A DNA stretch of 17,642 bases from positions 1 through 17,642 of the forward strand of contig DEBE01000093.1 of NCBI GenBank assembly GCA_002348425.1. Reading direction: 5' to 3'. The DNA is from Alphaproteobacteria bacterium UBA2964. GTDB lineage: Bacteria > Pseudomonadota > Alphaproteobacteria > MPNO01 > UBA2964. Each line of letters starts with the position of its first letter. The first letter of the stretch is position 1. Position numbers and translations under genes: made by a program. Positions 1 to 7,514 of the stretch are shown here, in pieces. The notes under the pieces are model-generated. The model was not told the origin of the DNA. It did not search any database and worked only from the letters and a program-made list of their open reading frames with translations.

Positions 1-30
1 GGTTCATTCTTTGAAAGGAAATATCAGACA

Positions 31-1305
31 ATGCCTGACACCCGTGTTGCCAATGACGGTAGTAATTGTATAGCTCTTGATGGCATGCATTGGCCGGATG
101 GAGATTTGTCACGAATTCCTGACTGGATTTATACATCGGCCGAAATCCTGGATCGCGAGCGTGACCGCATATTTTTAGGAAAATGTTGGAATTTTGTAGC
201 CCTTGAGGCTGAGTTACCAAAAATAGGTTGTTATAAGCGATCTTATATTGGTGATGTTCCGGTCATTGTTACTCGCACAGAGGAAGATGTATTCAAGGTA
301 TTTGAAAATAGGTGTGCACATCGCGGCGTCGAATTTTGCCGGGAACTACACGGTGAATCAAATGAGTTTATCTGCCCTTATCACCATTGGACTTATAATT
401 TATCTGGTGAGCTCATTTCTGTACCCTTTCGTCGTGGCGATAAAGGGAAGGGAGGAATGCCAAAAGATTTTGTCCTTGGAGATCACAATCCGAGGCAGTT
501 CCGTGTTGCGCGTCGTCATGGAGTTATTTTTGCAACTTTCTCTCAGGATACAGAATCGTTGGAAGATTATCTCGGCCCAGAGACAATGGAACAATTTGAT
601 GTGGTATTTTCTGGTCGGGAACTTCAAATTTTAGGGTATTATAAAAATCGGCTAAACGGCAACTGGAAGCTCTATCATGAGAATTTGAAAGATCCATACC
701 ACGCAACCCTTTTACACGTGTACCTTGCCACTTTTCGGCTTATGGTCGCAGGGCAGAAATCGGCCATGATTTGTGATAGTAAAGGGCGTCACGCTACAGC
801 AGCGTCTGCTAAGGATGACGCCATTGAAATTGACGACGACCTAGTCGATGAAATGAAGGGGGCATTTCGTGTTGGAATGGACCTCAATGATGAGGAGTTT
901 ACAAGATATGTACCCGAGTTTGACAGTCCGTGGACTGTTACTATGTCAACAATTTGGCCTAACTTGATTGTCCAACGCGAGTTGAATACTTTAGGAATTC
1001 GCCATATTGTGCCGCGAGGGCCTCATGCACTTGACATGTATTGGACGATGTTCGGTTATGTCGGGGATAGCGAAGAGATGACTAGACACCGGATGAAACA
1101 GGGTAACCTTATGGGACCTTCCGGGTACTTAGGTGTAGATGATAACGAAGCAATCAAGTTTTTGCAGGATGGGTTCAAAAACTCAATTCCGAGCGAAGGG
1201 GTTGTAAAGCTTGATCCAGAAAACGAAGGCGGGACCGATACCCTCATATCTGAGGCATCGATCCGATCCCTTTATCGTCACTATCGTGAGGTGATGGCTT
1301 TATGA
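31..1305 (+). CDS. Rieske aromatic-ring hydroxylating dioxygenase, large (alpha) subunit
   Basis: Catalytic subunit of a multicomponent oxygenase that uses O2 and reduced-cofactor electrons to hydroxylate an aromatic ring. The Rieske [2Fe-2S] ligands are visible as C95-A-H97 and C115-P-Y-H118. The mononuclear iron site is E217-N-L-K-D221-P-Y-H224 with H229, and D370/D371 near the C-terminus is the probable third ligand. The 424-residue length and phrases such as CAHRG, VPFRRG and GGMPKDF resemble the salicylate 5-hydroxylase (NagG) and anthranilate 1,2-dioxygenase (AndAc) group; this is from memory, so the substrate is inferred. A good ribosome site (GAAAGGA, 13-19) precedes the ATG. The stop overlaps the next start as ATGA, so the two subunits are probably translationally coupled. 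No ferredoxin or reductase gene lies downstream; one could lie upstream of the window. Confidence 0.92.
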   Translation: MPDTRVANDGSNCIALDGMHWPDGDLSRIPDWIYTSAEILDRERDRIFLGKCWNFVALEAELPKIGCYKRSYIGDVPVIVTRTEEDVFKVFENRCAHRGVEFCRELHGESNEFICPYHHWTYNLSGELISVPFRRGDKGKGGMPKDFVLGDHNPRQFRVARRHGVIFATFSQDTESLEDYLGPETMEQFDVVFSGRELQILGYYKNRLNGNWKLYHENLKDPYHATLLHVYLATFRLMVAGQKSAMICDSKGRHATAASAKDDAIEIDDDLVDEMKGAFRVGMDLNDEEFTRYVPEFDSPWTVTMSTIWPNLIVQRELNTLGIRHIVPRGPHALDMYWTMFGYVGDSEEMTRHRMKQGNLMGPSGYLGVDDNEAIKFLQDGFKNSIPSEGVVKLDPENEGGTDTLISEASIRSLYRHYREVMAL

Positions 1306-1811
1306 GCAAGACCGGTGTTTCAATATCAGCCGAACAAAGGCGAGCTCTACGCTTTGATATTGAGGAATTTAATATCAAATACTCTGCTGTTTTGGATGCT
1401 CAGGATGTTCAAAGTTGGCCAAGCTTCTTTACTGATGATGCATTCTACAGAATCACCGCAAAAGAAAACTATGACCAAGGTTTACCTGTGGGTCTCGTTT
1501 GGTTACAGGGCAAGTCCATGTTTCTTGACCGTGTGGCCGCCATAGAGAATACGATGGTCTTTGCTCCTCGTTATCTTCGACATTTTGTGACCAATATCCA
1601 GGTGAAGGACTACAATGACGCGGGAGAAATTAGTGCGGAAGCCAATTATCTCGTTGTTGAAACGCTCATGGAGGATTCTACCAAAATTTTTCAGGCAGGG
1701 AGATATCAGGATATATTCGTGTCTGATGAGGATGGGAAACTAAAAATAAAGTCGCGAGATTGTATTTATGATAGTCTCTTAATTCCTAACGATATGGTAT
1801 TTCCTGTTTGA
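1302..1811 (+). CDS. Aromatic-ring hydroxylating dioxygenase, small (beta) subunit
   Basis: 169-residue protein of the SnoaL/NTF2-like beta-subunit family of ring-hydroxylating oxygenases, which forms the structural half of alpha3beta3 enzymes and carries no metal. Family hallmarks are the early run of acidic and aromatic residues (EFNIKYSAVLDAQDVQSWPS), the TDDAFYRI segment, and the late RYQDIF and CIYDSLLIPNDMVFPV segments. The ATG overlaps the alpha-subunit stop by 4 bases, typical of the alpha-beta pair. The length fits the family (about 160-180). After the stop there is a 22-base gap to the 3' end of a convergent gene, with no clear terminator hairpin. The subunit itself says little about substrate. 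Confidence 0.9.
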   Translation: MSKTGVSISAEQRRALRFDIEEFNIKYSAVLDAQDVQSWPSFFTDDAFYRITAKENYDQGLPVGLVWLQGKSMFLDRVAAIENTMVFAPRYLRHFVTNIQVKDYNDAGEISAEANYLVVETLMEDSTKIFQAGRYQDIFVSDEDGKLKIKSRDCIYDSLLIPNDMVFPV

Positions 1812-1833
1812 CAGGCTACAAATCATGGCGGCT

Positions 1834-3075
1834 TTACCTCAAATAGTCAGCCATCATGTACGCGAAAACTTTGGCGGCATCACAAGATCTTTCAACAGAG
1901 GAACAATCATCATCAGTGTGCGCAAAGCGATCTTCCCCACTACCGTAATTAGCACAAGGTATACCAACGTGATTCAGATAACCTTGATCAAATGCGGTTG
2001 TGGTATAGAAAGTCTCTGGCGGTCTACCAAGCATTTTGTTTGCCGCCTCACAAATGGCATTAACAATTGGTGAGTCCATTTCTACCAGAGATGGATACAT
2101 AAATGGCCCTTCCTTCATTTCTACTTGCCATTTAAGGCCACTCGCAGGGTCTTCCAAACCATCTACTTCCATTACTATTTTTCGAATATCGTCCCATTTT
2201 TCGTGGGGGTCGTCTCCCGGCAAGAGGCGTCTATCCAAAGTAATTTCGCATTCGCCTTGAATAGTGTGAGTGGCATCAGGAAAACTCCGTATATGATTAA
2301 CAGCAAAGGTTGGTTTTCCAAGGGCCTGATGTTCTCCAGTAAGTTCTAATTGGGTTTCTAATCGTTCTATTATTTCTAATGCCCCGGTAATTGCATTACA
2401 TGCTCGGTGCGGCGCACTCGAATGCCCGGGGGCTCCCTTGACCGTTATGAAGGTATCTATTCGGCCTCGATTACCTAAAGTTAGTTTCAAACTAGTGCCC
2501 CCCAACACTGCCATATCAGCGCGTACACCCGCATCCTCAATTACGCTTTTTATCGCATCATGACGCCCTGTTTCACCAGAAACACAGCACAAAAAGACAA
2601 GTTGTCCGTTTATAGGAATATCCGAGCTAATGACAGTTTCCATTGCATGAAGCATAGCGGCCATGGTGCCCTTTTGCTCGCTCGCCCCTTTACCAAGAAC
2701 GACTTCGCCAGGCAGGTCATACGCGCTCCCGTCGACCACCTCGCCGTCATATGCATTTTTCATTGTCGATTGAGGTTGGTTCATGGCGTTGCTGATGAGC
2801 ATAAGTGATTTACCAGTGGTATTTTTCCCATAGCTAGCAATCAGGTTATGCATATTATCGTAACGAATATCACTAATTCCCATCTGCCTTAAACGTGGTT
2901 CTATGGCCTTATTTATAAACTCAGCGAGGAGCGGTTCTGCCTCAAACTTGTCCGTTTGTGGACTGGGAACTTTAACTAACTCAACGAGTATATCCTTTAC
3001 TCTTGAAGTTGAAATAGTTTGCTCGAGAATATTTTTTAAATCCATGCTATAAACTGTGCCCCGCAATTGAACCAT
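1834..3075 (-). CDS. M20-family amidohydrolase-like protein with degenerate metal site
   Basis: 413-residue homologue of the M20/ArgE/DapE/carboxypeptidase-G2 zinc amidohydrolases. The fold order is clear: N-terminal catalytic half, GKGASEQKG (128-136), a GET segment (167-169), the dimerisation-domain signature GAPGHSSAP (214-222), and a C-terminal FAHTDDD (385-390) holding the usual last His. Several metal positions look changed. The H-x-D of active enzymes is N96-A-M98, the bridging Asp is E133, the catalytic Glu pair reads G167-E168, and the E-P-T Glu reads G-G-T near 192-194. It may be a non-hydrolytic or differently metallated member, or one of a subfamily with its own chemistry. The ATG at 3045 (MDLKNILEQ) is an equally good start; neither has a strong ribosome site. 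It converges on the dioxygenase genes, so a shared operon is excluded. Confidence 0.82.
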   Translation of the reverse strand: MVQLRGTVYSMDLKNILEQTISTSRVKDILVELVKVPSPQTDKFEAEPLLAEFINKAIEPRLRQMGISDIRYDNMHNLIASYGKNTTGKSLMLISNAMNQPQSTMKNAYDGEVVDGSAYDLPGEVVLGKGASEQKGTMAAMLHAMETVISSDIPINGQLVFLCCVSGETGRHDAIKSVIEDAGVRADMAVLGGTSLKLTLGNRGRIDTFITVKGAPGHSSAPHRACNAITGALEIIERLETQLELTGEHQALGKPTFAVNHIRSFPDATHTIQGECEITLDRRLLPGDDPHEKWDDIRKIVMEVDGLEDPASGLKWQVEMKEGPFMYPSLVEMDSPIVNAICEAANKMLGRPPETFYTTTAFDQGYLNHVGIPCANYGSGEDRFAHTDDDCSSVERSCDAAKVFAYMMADYLR

Positions 3076-3158
3076 TTAAAATAATCAGAAAGGGTTTCTT
3101 ATAAGTGATCTATTAAAATTCCAATTTTCAAGGTTGAACTATAAATCATGTAAACGCG

Positions 3159-3187
3159 TTGACAAACTGGTTGGAGGTTATTATTTT
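3159..3187 (+). promoter_or_regulatory. Predicted sigma-70 promoter for rpmJ
   Basis: A perfect -35 hexamer TTGACA (3159-3164) is followed 17 bases later by TATTTT (3182-3187, 4 of 6 matches to TATAAT). Transcription would begin near 3194, about 29 bases before the rpmJ ATG. It lies in the intergenic region shared with the divergent M20 gene. Confidence 0.55.
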
Positions 3188-3222
3188 TCGGCCCGAAATT
3201 TCCAGCTCTAAAGAGTAAGAAA

Positions 3223-3348
3223 ATGAAAGTCGCTAATTCGCTTAAGACACTAAAAAGTCGTGATAAGAACTGCCGCATCGTGCGCCGTAAGGGCCGTGTC
3301 TACGTAATTAACAAACAGAACCCTCGTTTTAAAGCAAGACAGGGCTAA
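3223..3348 (+). CDS. rpmJ: 50S ribosomal protein L36 (bL36)
   Basis: Short gene encoding a 41-residue, strongly basic protein, [17 protein letters not shown] at the start and NPRFKARQG at the end. These are the classic L36 ends, and the 41-residue form with a KSLK-like early segment and [16 protein letters not shown] is the alphaproteobacterial type. L36 is a small component of the large ribosomal subunit. The single Cys (C17) replaces the full four-ligand zinc site of the C+ form, so this is the zinc-independent (C-) type. The gene stands alone between a divergent M20 gene and the glc operon, with its own promoter at 3159-3187 and only a weak ribosome site. A T-run at 3393-3399 might end the transcript, but I see no convincing terminator stem. 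Confidence 0.93.
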   Translation: MKVANSLKTLKSRDKNCRIVRRKGRVYVINKQNPRFKARQG

Positions 3349-3380
3349 AAAACCTCTCTTTAAGAATATTTGGCGTGCTT

Positions 3381-3423
3381 CAAGTGCTTTAATTTTTTTA
3401 TAGAGGTGCAATACTTGCACTTG
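3381..3423 (+). promoter_or_regulatory. Nested inverted repeats upstream of glcD; candidate operator or leader structure
   Basis: GTGCAA-TAC-TTGCAC (3406-3420) is a perfect 15-base palindrome. CAAGTGC (3381-3387) is also the exact reverse complement of GCACTTG (3417-3423), so the two pairings compete for the same bases. GTGCTT also occurs as a direct repeat at 3375 and 3384. The palindrome lies about 64 bases before the glcD start. It could be a dimeric regulator site, for example for a GntR-type glycolate regulator, but no regulator gene is in view and the link is inference. Confidence 0.35.
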
Positions 3424-3444
3424 CTAGGTAGCCTATAGTTTAAT

Positions 3445-3472
3445 TCTGCTTGGAAAAGAATTACTAAGCAGA
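3445..3472 (+). promoter_or_regulatory. Stem-loop directly upstream of the glcD start
   Basis: TCTGCTTGG (3445-3453) pairs with 3464-3472 (CTAAGCAGA) through seven Watson-Crick pairs, one G-T wobble and one more G-C, with a 10-base loop. It ends 11 bases before the ATG at 3484, in the zone where a ribosome site should be; no good Shine-Dalgarno is seen there. It could modulate glcD translation or be an operator half-site pair. The functional role is inference. Confidence 0.3.
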
Positions 3473-3483
3473 GTACAGCTCTC

Positions 3484-4971
3484 ATGAAGATGCCTACTCC
3501 CGATTCAGGAATCATTGCTCGGCGAGAAAAAATAGTCGAAGCTCTAAGGGCTATTGTGCCAGCGAGCTCAATTATTGCTGAGGAAGAAGGGTTGCGGGCT
3601 TATGAATGTGATGGCTTAACTGCTTATCATGCATTGCCCTTGATTGTTGTACTTCCAGAGAATGTAGATCAGATATCTAGAGTCTTGAGATATTGTTATC
3701 AATCGAATGTTAAAATCGTTCCCCGCGGAGCAGGTACATCTCTTTCCGGGGGGGCGTTGCCTTTAGGTGATGCAATTACTCTCGGGCTGGGTAAGCTTAA
3801 TAAAATTATTGAAGTGGACTATCAAAATCGCTGCGTTGTAGTGCAGCCGGGGGTTACTAACTTGGCAATTACAGAAGCGGTCAAGAACAGTGGTTATTAC
3901 TATGCACCGGATCCATCAAGTCAGGTTGCTTGTACGATTGGTGGTAATGTCGCGGAAAATGCAGGGGGAGTTCATTGTCTGAAATATGGATTAACTACCA
4001 ATAATCTTCTTGGGCTTAAAATGGTTTTGATGGATGGTCAAATTATAAATCTTGGCGGAAAACATTTGGACGCGGGGGGGTATGATTTAATGGGTGTTGT
4101 CACCGGGTCGGAAGGTCTCCTCGGTGTTATCACCGAAGTCACGGTGCGTATTCTAACCAAACCGCCTGAGATACGGGCCTTACTAATGGGATTTAAAACA
4201 AGTGAAGAGGCAGGAAACTGTGTTGGTTCGATTATCGGATCTGGAATAATTCCTAGTGGTATGGAAATGATGGATCGTAAGGCCATACATGCGGCTGAGA
4301 ACTTTGTTCATGCGGGATACCCTCTTGATGTTGATGCAATCTTAATTACTGAAATAGATGGTCCATTAGACGAAGTAGAATACTTAACAAATCAGGTTTC
4401 AGAGATCGCATATGGGGTTGGAGCAACGTTTGTCCGTTCGAGCCATAACGAGGAAGAGAGATTGCTGTTTTGGGCAGGAAGAAAAGCAGCATTTCCGGCT
4501 GTTGGCAGAATCTCGCCAGATTACTACTGCATGGATGGCACTATACCTCGTCATCGTTTGCCTGAAGTCTTAAAAAAGATAGCAGAGGCATCTGACAAAT
4601 ACGGTTTGGGGGTTGCAAATGTTTTTCATGCTGGGGACGGTAATCTTCACCCTTTGATATTATATGATGCTAATGTTGCTGGTGAACTTGAAAGCGCAGA
4701 AGCTTTTGGTGCTGAGATCCTTAAACTTTGTGTGGAGGTAGGAGGTGTTCTTACTGGTGAGCACGGTGTTGGAGTTGAAAAGCGTGATCTTATGGAAACA
4801 ATGTTTTCGGAAGAAGACTTAAAACAGCAGCAGAGGGTTAAATGTGCTTTTGATTCCAAGCAACTTTTAAATCCAGGAAAAGTATTTCCAAAGCTTCATC
4901 GGTGTGCCGAATTAGGCAGAGTTCATATTAACAACGGGGAACTGCGTTTTCCGGAATTACCCCGTTTTTAA
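3484..4971 (+). CDS. glcD: Glycolate oxidase, FAD-binding subunit GlcD
   Basis: 495-residue flavoprotein that oxidises glycolate (and often D-lactate) to glyoxylate as part of the GlcDEF complex, passing electrons towards the membrane quinone pool. The PCMH-type FAD domain shows RGAGTSLSGG (81-90), PDPSSQ (143-148), GGNVAENAGG (153-162) and GSEGLLGVITE (208-218). The C-terminal FAD-oxidase domain shows FHAGDGNLHP (381-390), GEHGVG (425-430) and LLNPGKVFP (461-469), covering the catalytic His region. The length matches E. coli GlcD (499). A second ATG two codons in (3490) is possible; neither has a strong ribosome site. The stop TAA shares one base with the glcE ATG. Gene order glcD-glcE-glcF supports the call over other FAD-linked oxidases. 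Confidence 0.95.
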   Translation: MKMPTPDSGIIARREKIVEALRAIVPASSIIAEEEGLRAYECDGLTAYHALPLIVVLPENVDQISRVLRYCYQSNVKIVPRGAGTSLSGGALPLGDAITLGLGKLNKIIEVDYQNRCVVVQPGVTNLAITEAVKNSGYYYAPDPSSQVACTIGGNVAENAGGVHCLKYGLTTNNLLGLKMVLMDGQIINLGGKHLDAGGYDLMGVVTGSEGLLGVITEVTVRILTKPPEIRALLMGFKTSEEAGNCVGSIIGSGIIPSGMEMMDRKAIHAAENFVHAGYPLDVDAILITEIDGPLDEVEYLTNQVSEIAYGVGATFVRSSHNEEERLLFWAGRKAAFPAVGRISPDYYCMDGTIPRHRLPEVLKKIAEASDKYGLGVANVFHAGDGNLHPLILYDANVAGELESAEAFGAEILKLCVEVGGVLTGEHGVGVEKRDLMETMFSEEDLKQQQRVKCAFDSKQLLNPGKVFPKLHRCAELGRVHINNGELRFPELPRF

Positions 4972-6209
4972 TGTCTCGGTCTCTCAAACCCCGTGATTCT
5001 AAAGACCTTGAATCAATTATTGGTGATGCACTTGTCAACCGAACTCCACTAGAAATAATTGGTGGAGGCTCAAAAAGAACTATTGGTCAGTTAATGCCGA
5101 CCAAGAAAAAAGTTTCGTTATCGGCCTTGAGTGGGATCACGCTCTACGAACCGAAGGAGTTGGTTTTAAGCGCATATGCTGGAACCCCGTTGGAGGAGAT
5201 AGAAAGTGTACTTGGTGAACATAATCAGCATCTTGCTTTTGAACCGATAAACCTCAGCCATTTATTTTTTTGTAAAGCCGTTCAAACTATTGGGGGTGTA
5301 GTCTCAACGAATTTAGCAGGTCCAAGGCGTATATACTCCGGAGCACCGAGAGATCACTTACTTGGGGCAACAATGATTACAGGTAGAGGGGAAACTATTA
5401 AAACTGGCGGGCGAGTGGTCAAAAACGTAACAGGGTATGACCTTTGTAAATTATTTGCAGGGTCCTATGGAACATTGGCTGCTGCAACTAAATTGACAAT
5501 AAAAGTTTTACCTGTTGGAAGTAAAATTCGGACAGTCTTAATATCATTGGAGAAAGAAGAAGATGCTGTTTCAGCCATGATTGCTTCGTTACAAGGCCCG
5601 TATGAAGTGTCTGGTGCTTCGTTTATTACTAGTGCACTTACAAGGCGATCTGAGGTGTCTTATATTGCAAGAGCTAACTCTTCTATTGTTGGCATTCGGA
5701 TAGAGGGCTCAGGCCCTTCTGTAAATGCTCGATGTAGTAAATTAAAAAATATGTTAATGAGTTATGGGGATATCCAGGAACTACATTATCATAATTCTAT
5801 GAAGTTTTGGCAGGAGGTCGCAAATGTGTCACCTTATAAAAACAAAAAGGGTGCTATCTGGAGAATATCAGTAGTACCCTCCATGGCAATTGAGACAGTA
5901 AATAAAATCATTAGAGGTTTAGATGTAGAATATTATCTAGACTGGGGTGGCGGATTGATCTGGCTGAGATTGATTGAAGACCGCAGTGATGCCGGAGCAC
6001 GTACTATTCGTAATTCAATAGAGGAAGGCAAGGGACATGCAACTTTAATTCGGGCAACCGAGGATATTCGTGCTCAGGTTTCCGTATTTCAACCACAAGC
6101 GTCGGGCATTAGAGAGCTTAGTAAAAGTATTAAGAAAAGCTTTGATCCCGCTGGAATCCTAAATCCAAACAAAATGGTGCACTTATTAGAGGCTCACGGT
6201 GCAAACTAA
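4971..6209 (+). CDS. glcE: Glycolate oxidase, FAD-binding subunit GlcE
   Basis: 412-residue second FAD-linked subunit of glycolate oxidase, required for activity with GlcD and GlcF in E. coli. The FAD_binding_4 domain is present: GGGSK (31-35), TIGGVVSTNLAGPRR (106-120) and GRVVKNVTGYDLCKLFAGSY (147-166). The C-terminal part is short and divergent compared with GlcD, as is normal for GlcE (E. coli 350 residues; alphaproteobacterial forms run about 370-420). It ends in FDPAGILNPNKM (385-396), the usual closing motif of this fold. It is coupled to glcD through a TAATG junction and overlaps glcF by 11 bases. Confidence 0.93.
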   Translation: MSRSLKPRDSKDLESIIGDALVNRTPLEIIGGGSKRTIGQLMPTKKKVSLSALSGITLYEPKELVLSAYAGTPLEEIESVLGEHNQHLAFEPINLSHLFFCKAVQTIGGVVSTNLAGPRRIYSGAPRDHLLGATMITGRGETIKTGGRVVKNVTGYDLCKLFAGSYGTLAAATKLTIKVLPVGSKIRTVLISLEKEEDAVSAMIASLQGPYEVSGASFITSALTRRSEVSYIARANSSIVGIRIEGSGPSVNARCSKLKNMLMSYGDIQELHYHNSMKFWQEVANVSPYKNKKGAIWRISVVPSMAIETVNKIIRGLDVEYYLDWGGGLIWLRLIEDRSDAGARTIRNSIEEGKGHATLIRATEDIRAQVSVFQPQASGIRELSKSIKKSFDPAGILNPNKMVHLLEAHGAN

Positions 6210-7494
6210 ATTTTCTCTTTCACAAATCAATGATCCAAATACTAAAGATGCTAACGACATTTTAAGGTCTTGCGTCCATTGTGGTTTTTGCAACTCTAGC
6301 TGCCCAACTTATTTACTAATGGGCGATGAGCTCGATGGTCCGCGCGGCAGAATTTATTTGATTAAAGAAATGTTGGAGAATGGCCGACCGGCTTCACCGG
6401 TGGATGTCAAACATTTAGACCGGTGTTTGGGTTGCCTTTCTTGTATGACCGCTTGTCCGTCGGGTGTTAATTATATGCATTTAATGGAGTACGGCAGGCG
6501 TCATATCGAGCAAACTTATAGAAGAAGTTTATTCGAACGGTTGATTAGAATTCTTCTCGGGGTGGTATTACCCAATCCTAAAATTTTTAAATTTATATTA
6601 GGTTTAGCCGTAATTTTTCGAGGATTTGAAAAATTCCTTCCAAGGAACCTAAGGAAAATAGCACATTTTGCATTAAACTTGGAGATACAAGGTAAAGTAG
6701 TGACCCCATCTACGTATATGTCCACATCTAAGCATAAGTATAGAGTGGCGTTGTTGATTGGGTGTGTTCAGAATCAACTTTATCCTGAAATAAACAATGC
6801 AACTATAAGGCTTTTGACCCGGCACGGTTGTGAAGTTGTTGTAGTCAAAGATGTTGGGTGTTGTGGTGCTCTTAATTTACATTTAGGTCAAAGACAAAAA
6901 GCGTTCAAACATATCAAGTCAAATGTAGATGCCTGGTGTGATGTAGCCGATGGGTCTCAACTTGATGCGATAATTGTAAATACGTCGGGTTGCGGCACGA
7001 TGGTTAAGGATTACGGCCATTTGTTAAGGGAGGATAAGAATTATTCCAAGAAGGCGAGTAATATCTCTGATATTTCTGTTGATATAATTGAATTTATCGG
7101 CCGAATTGGCTTGCGCGGAATTAGTTTAGGAAAAAAGTTAAAGGTGGCCTATCAAGCCCCCTGTTCACTCCAGCATGGACAATTAATCCGTGATGAACCT
7201 CTTGAACTATTAAAGGCATGCGGTTTTGAAGTCGTTCTCCCTTCTCACGGGGATCTTTGTTGTGGTGCCGCTGGAACTTATCATATTCTGGAACAAAAAA
7301 TATCAGAAGAGTTGCAAAATAAAAAAATTAAGTCGCTTGTAGAATGTTCACCTGATATAATTGCCAGTGGTAATGTGGGGTGTATGATGCAGCTGAAAAC
7401 TTCTGATACTAACATTGTGTCATTTCCGATTGTGCATACAGTAGAATTATTGGATTGGGCAACTGGTGGTCCGAAACCTCCATCAATGAACTAA
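6199..7494 (+). CDS. glcF: Glycolate oxidase, iron-sulfur subunit GlcF
   Basis: 431-residue electron-transfer subunit carrying two [4Fe-4S] clusters: C25-x2-C28-x2-C31-x3-C35 and C76-x2-C79-x2-C82-x3-C86. Two CCG domains follow, at C189/C221-C222-G/C265 and C322/C354-C355-G/C395, as in heterodisulfide reductase-like and GlcF/LldE proteins. It carries electrons from the flavin subunits to the quinone pool. The GTG start at 6199 has a well-spaced AGAGG (6188-6192) and lies inside the end of glcE; no earlier in-frame start would preserve the CVHC segment better. A moderately hydrophobic stretch near 115-145 (LIRILLGVVLPN onward) is usual for the family and may aid membrane association. Confidence 0.94.
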   Translation: MQTKFSLSQINDPNTKDANDILRSCVHCGFCNSSCPTYLLMGDELDGPRGRIYLIKEMLENGRPASPVDVKHLDRCLGCLSCMTACPSGVNYMHLMEYGRRHIEQTYRRSLFERLIRILLGVVLPNPKIFKFILGLAVIFRGFEKFLPRNLRKIAHFALNLEIQGKVVTPSTYMSTSKHKYRVALLIGCVQNQLYPEINNATIRLLTRHGCEVVVVKDVGCCGALNLHLGQRQKAFKHIKSNVDAWCDVADGSQLDAIIVNTSGCGTMVKDYGHLLREDKNYSKKASNISDISVDIIEFIGRIGLRGISLGKKLKVAYQAPCSLQHGQLIRDEPLELLKACGFEVVLPSHGDLCCGAAGTYHILEQKISEELQNKKIKSLVECSPDIIASGNVGCMMQLKTSDTNIVSFPIVHTVELLDWATGGPKPPSMN

Positions 7495-7514
7495 TTATTT
7501 GGATACCTTTTTTG

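Noticed and set aside
248..634. 128-codon open frame overlapping the dioxygenase large-subunit gene in another frame
   Set aside because: It lies wholly within a gene with intact Rieske and iron motifs, and its translation has no domain-like pattern.
6191..6204. GCTCACGGTGCA shared between the end of glcE and the yghU upstream region near 12922
   Set aside because: A 12-base match is expected by chance in a window of this length.
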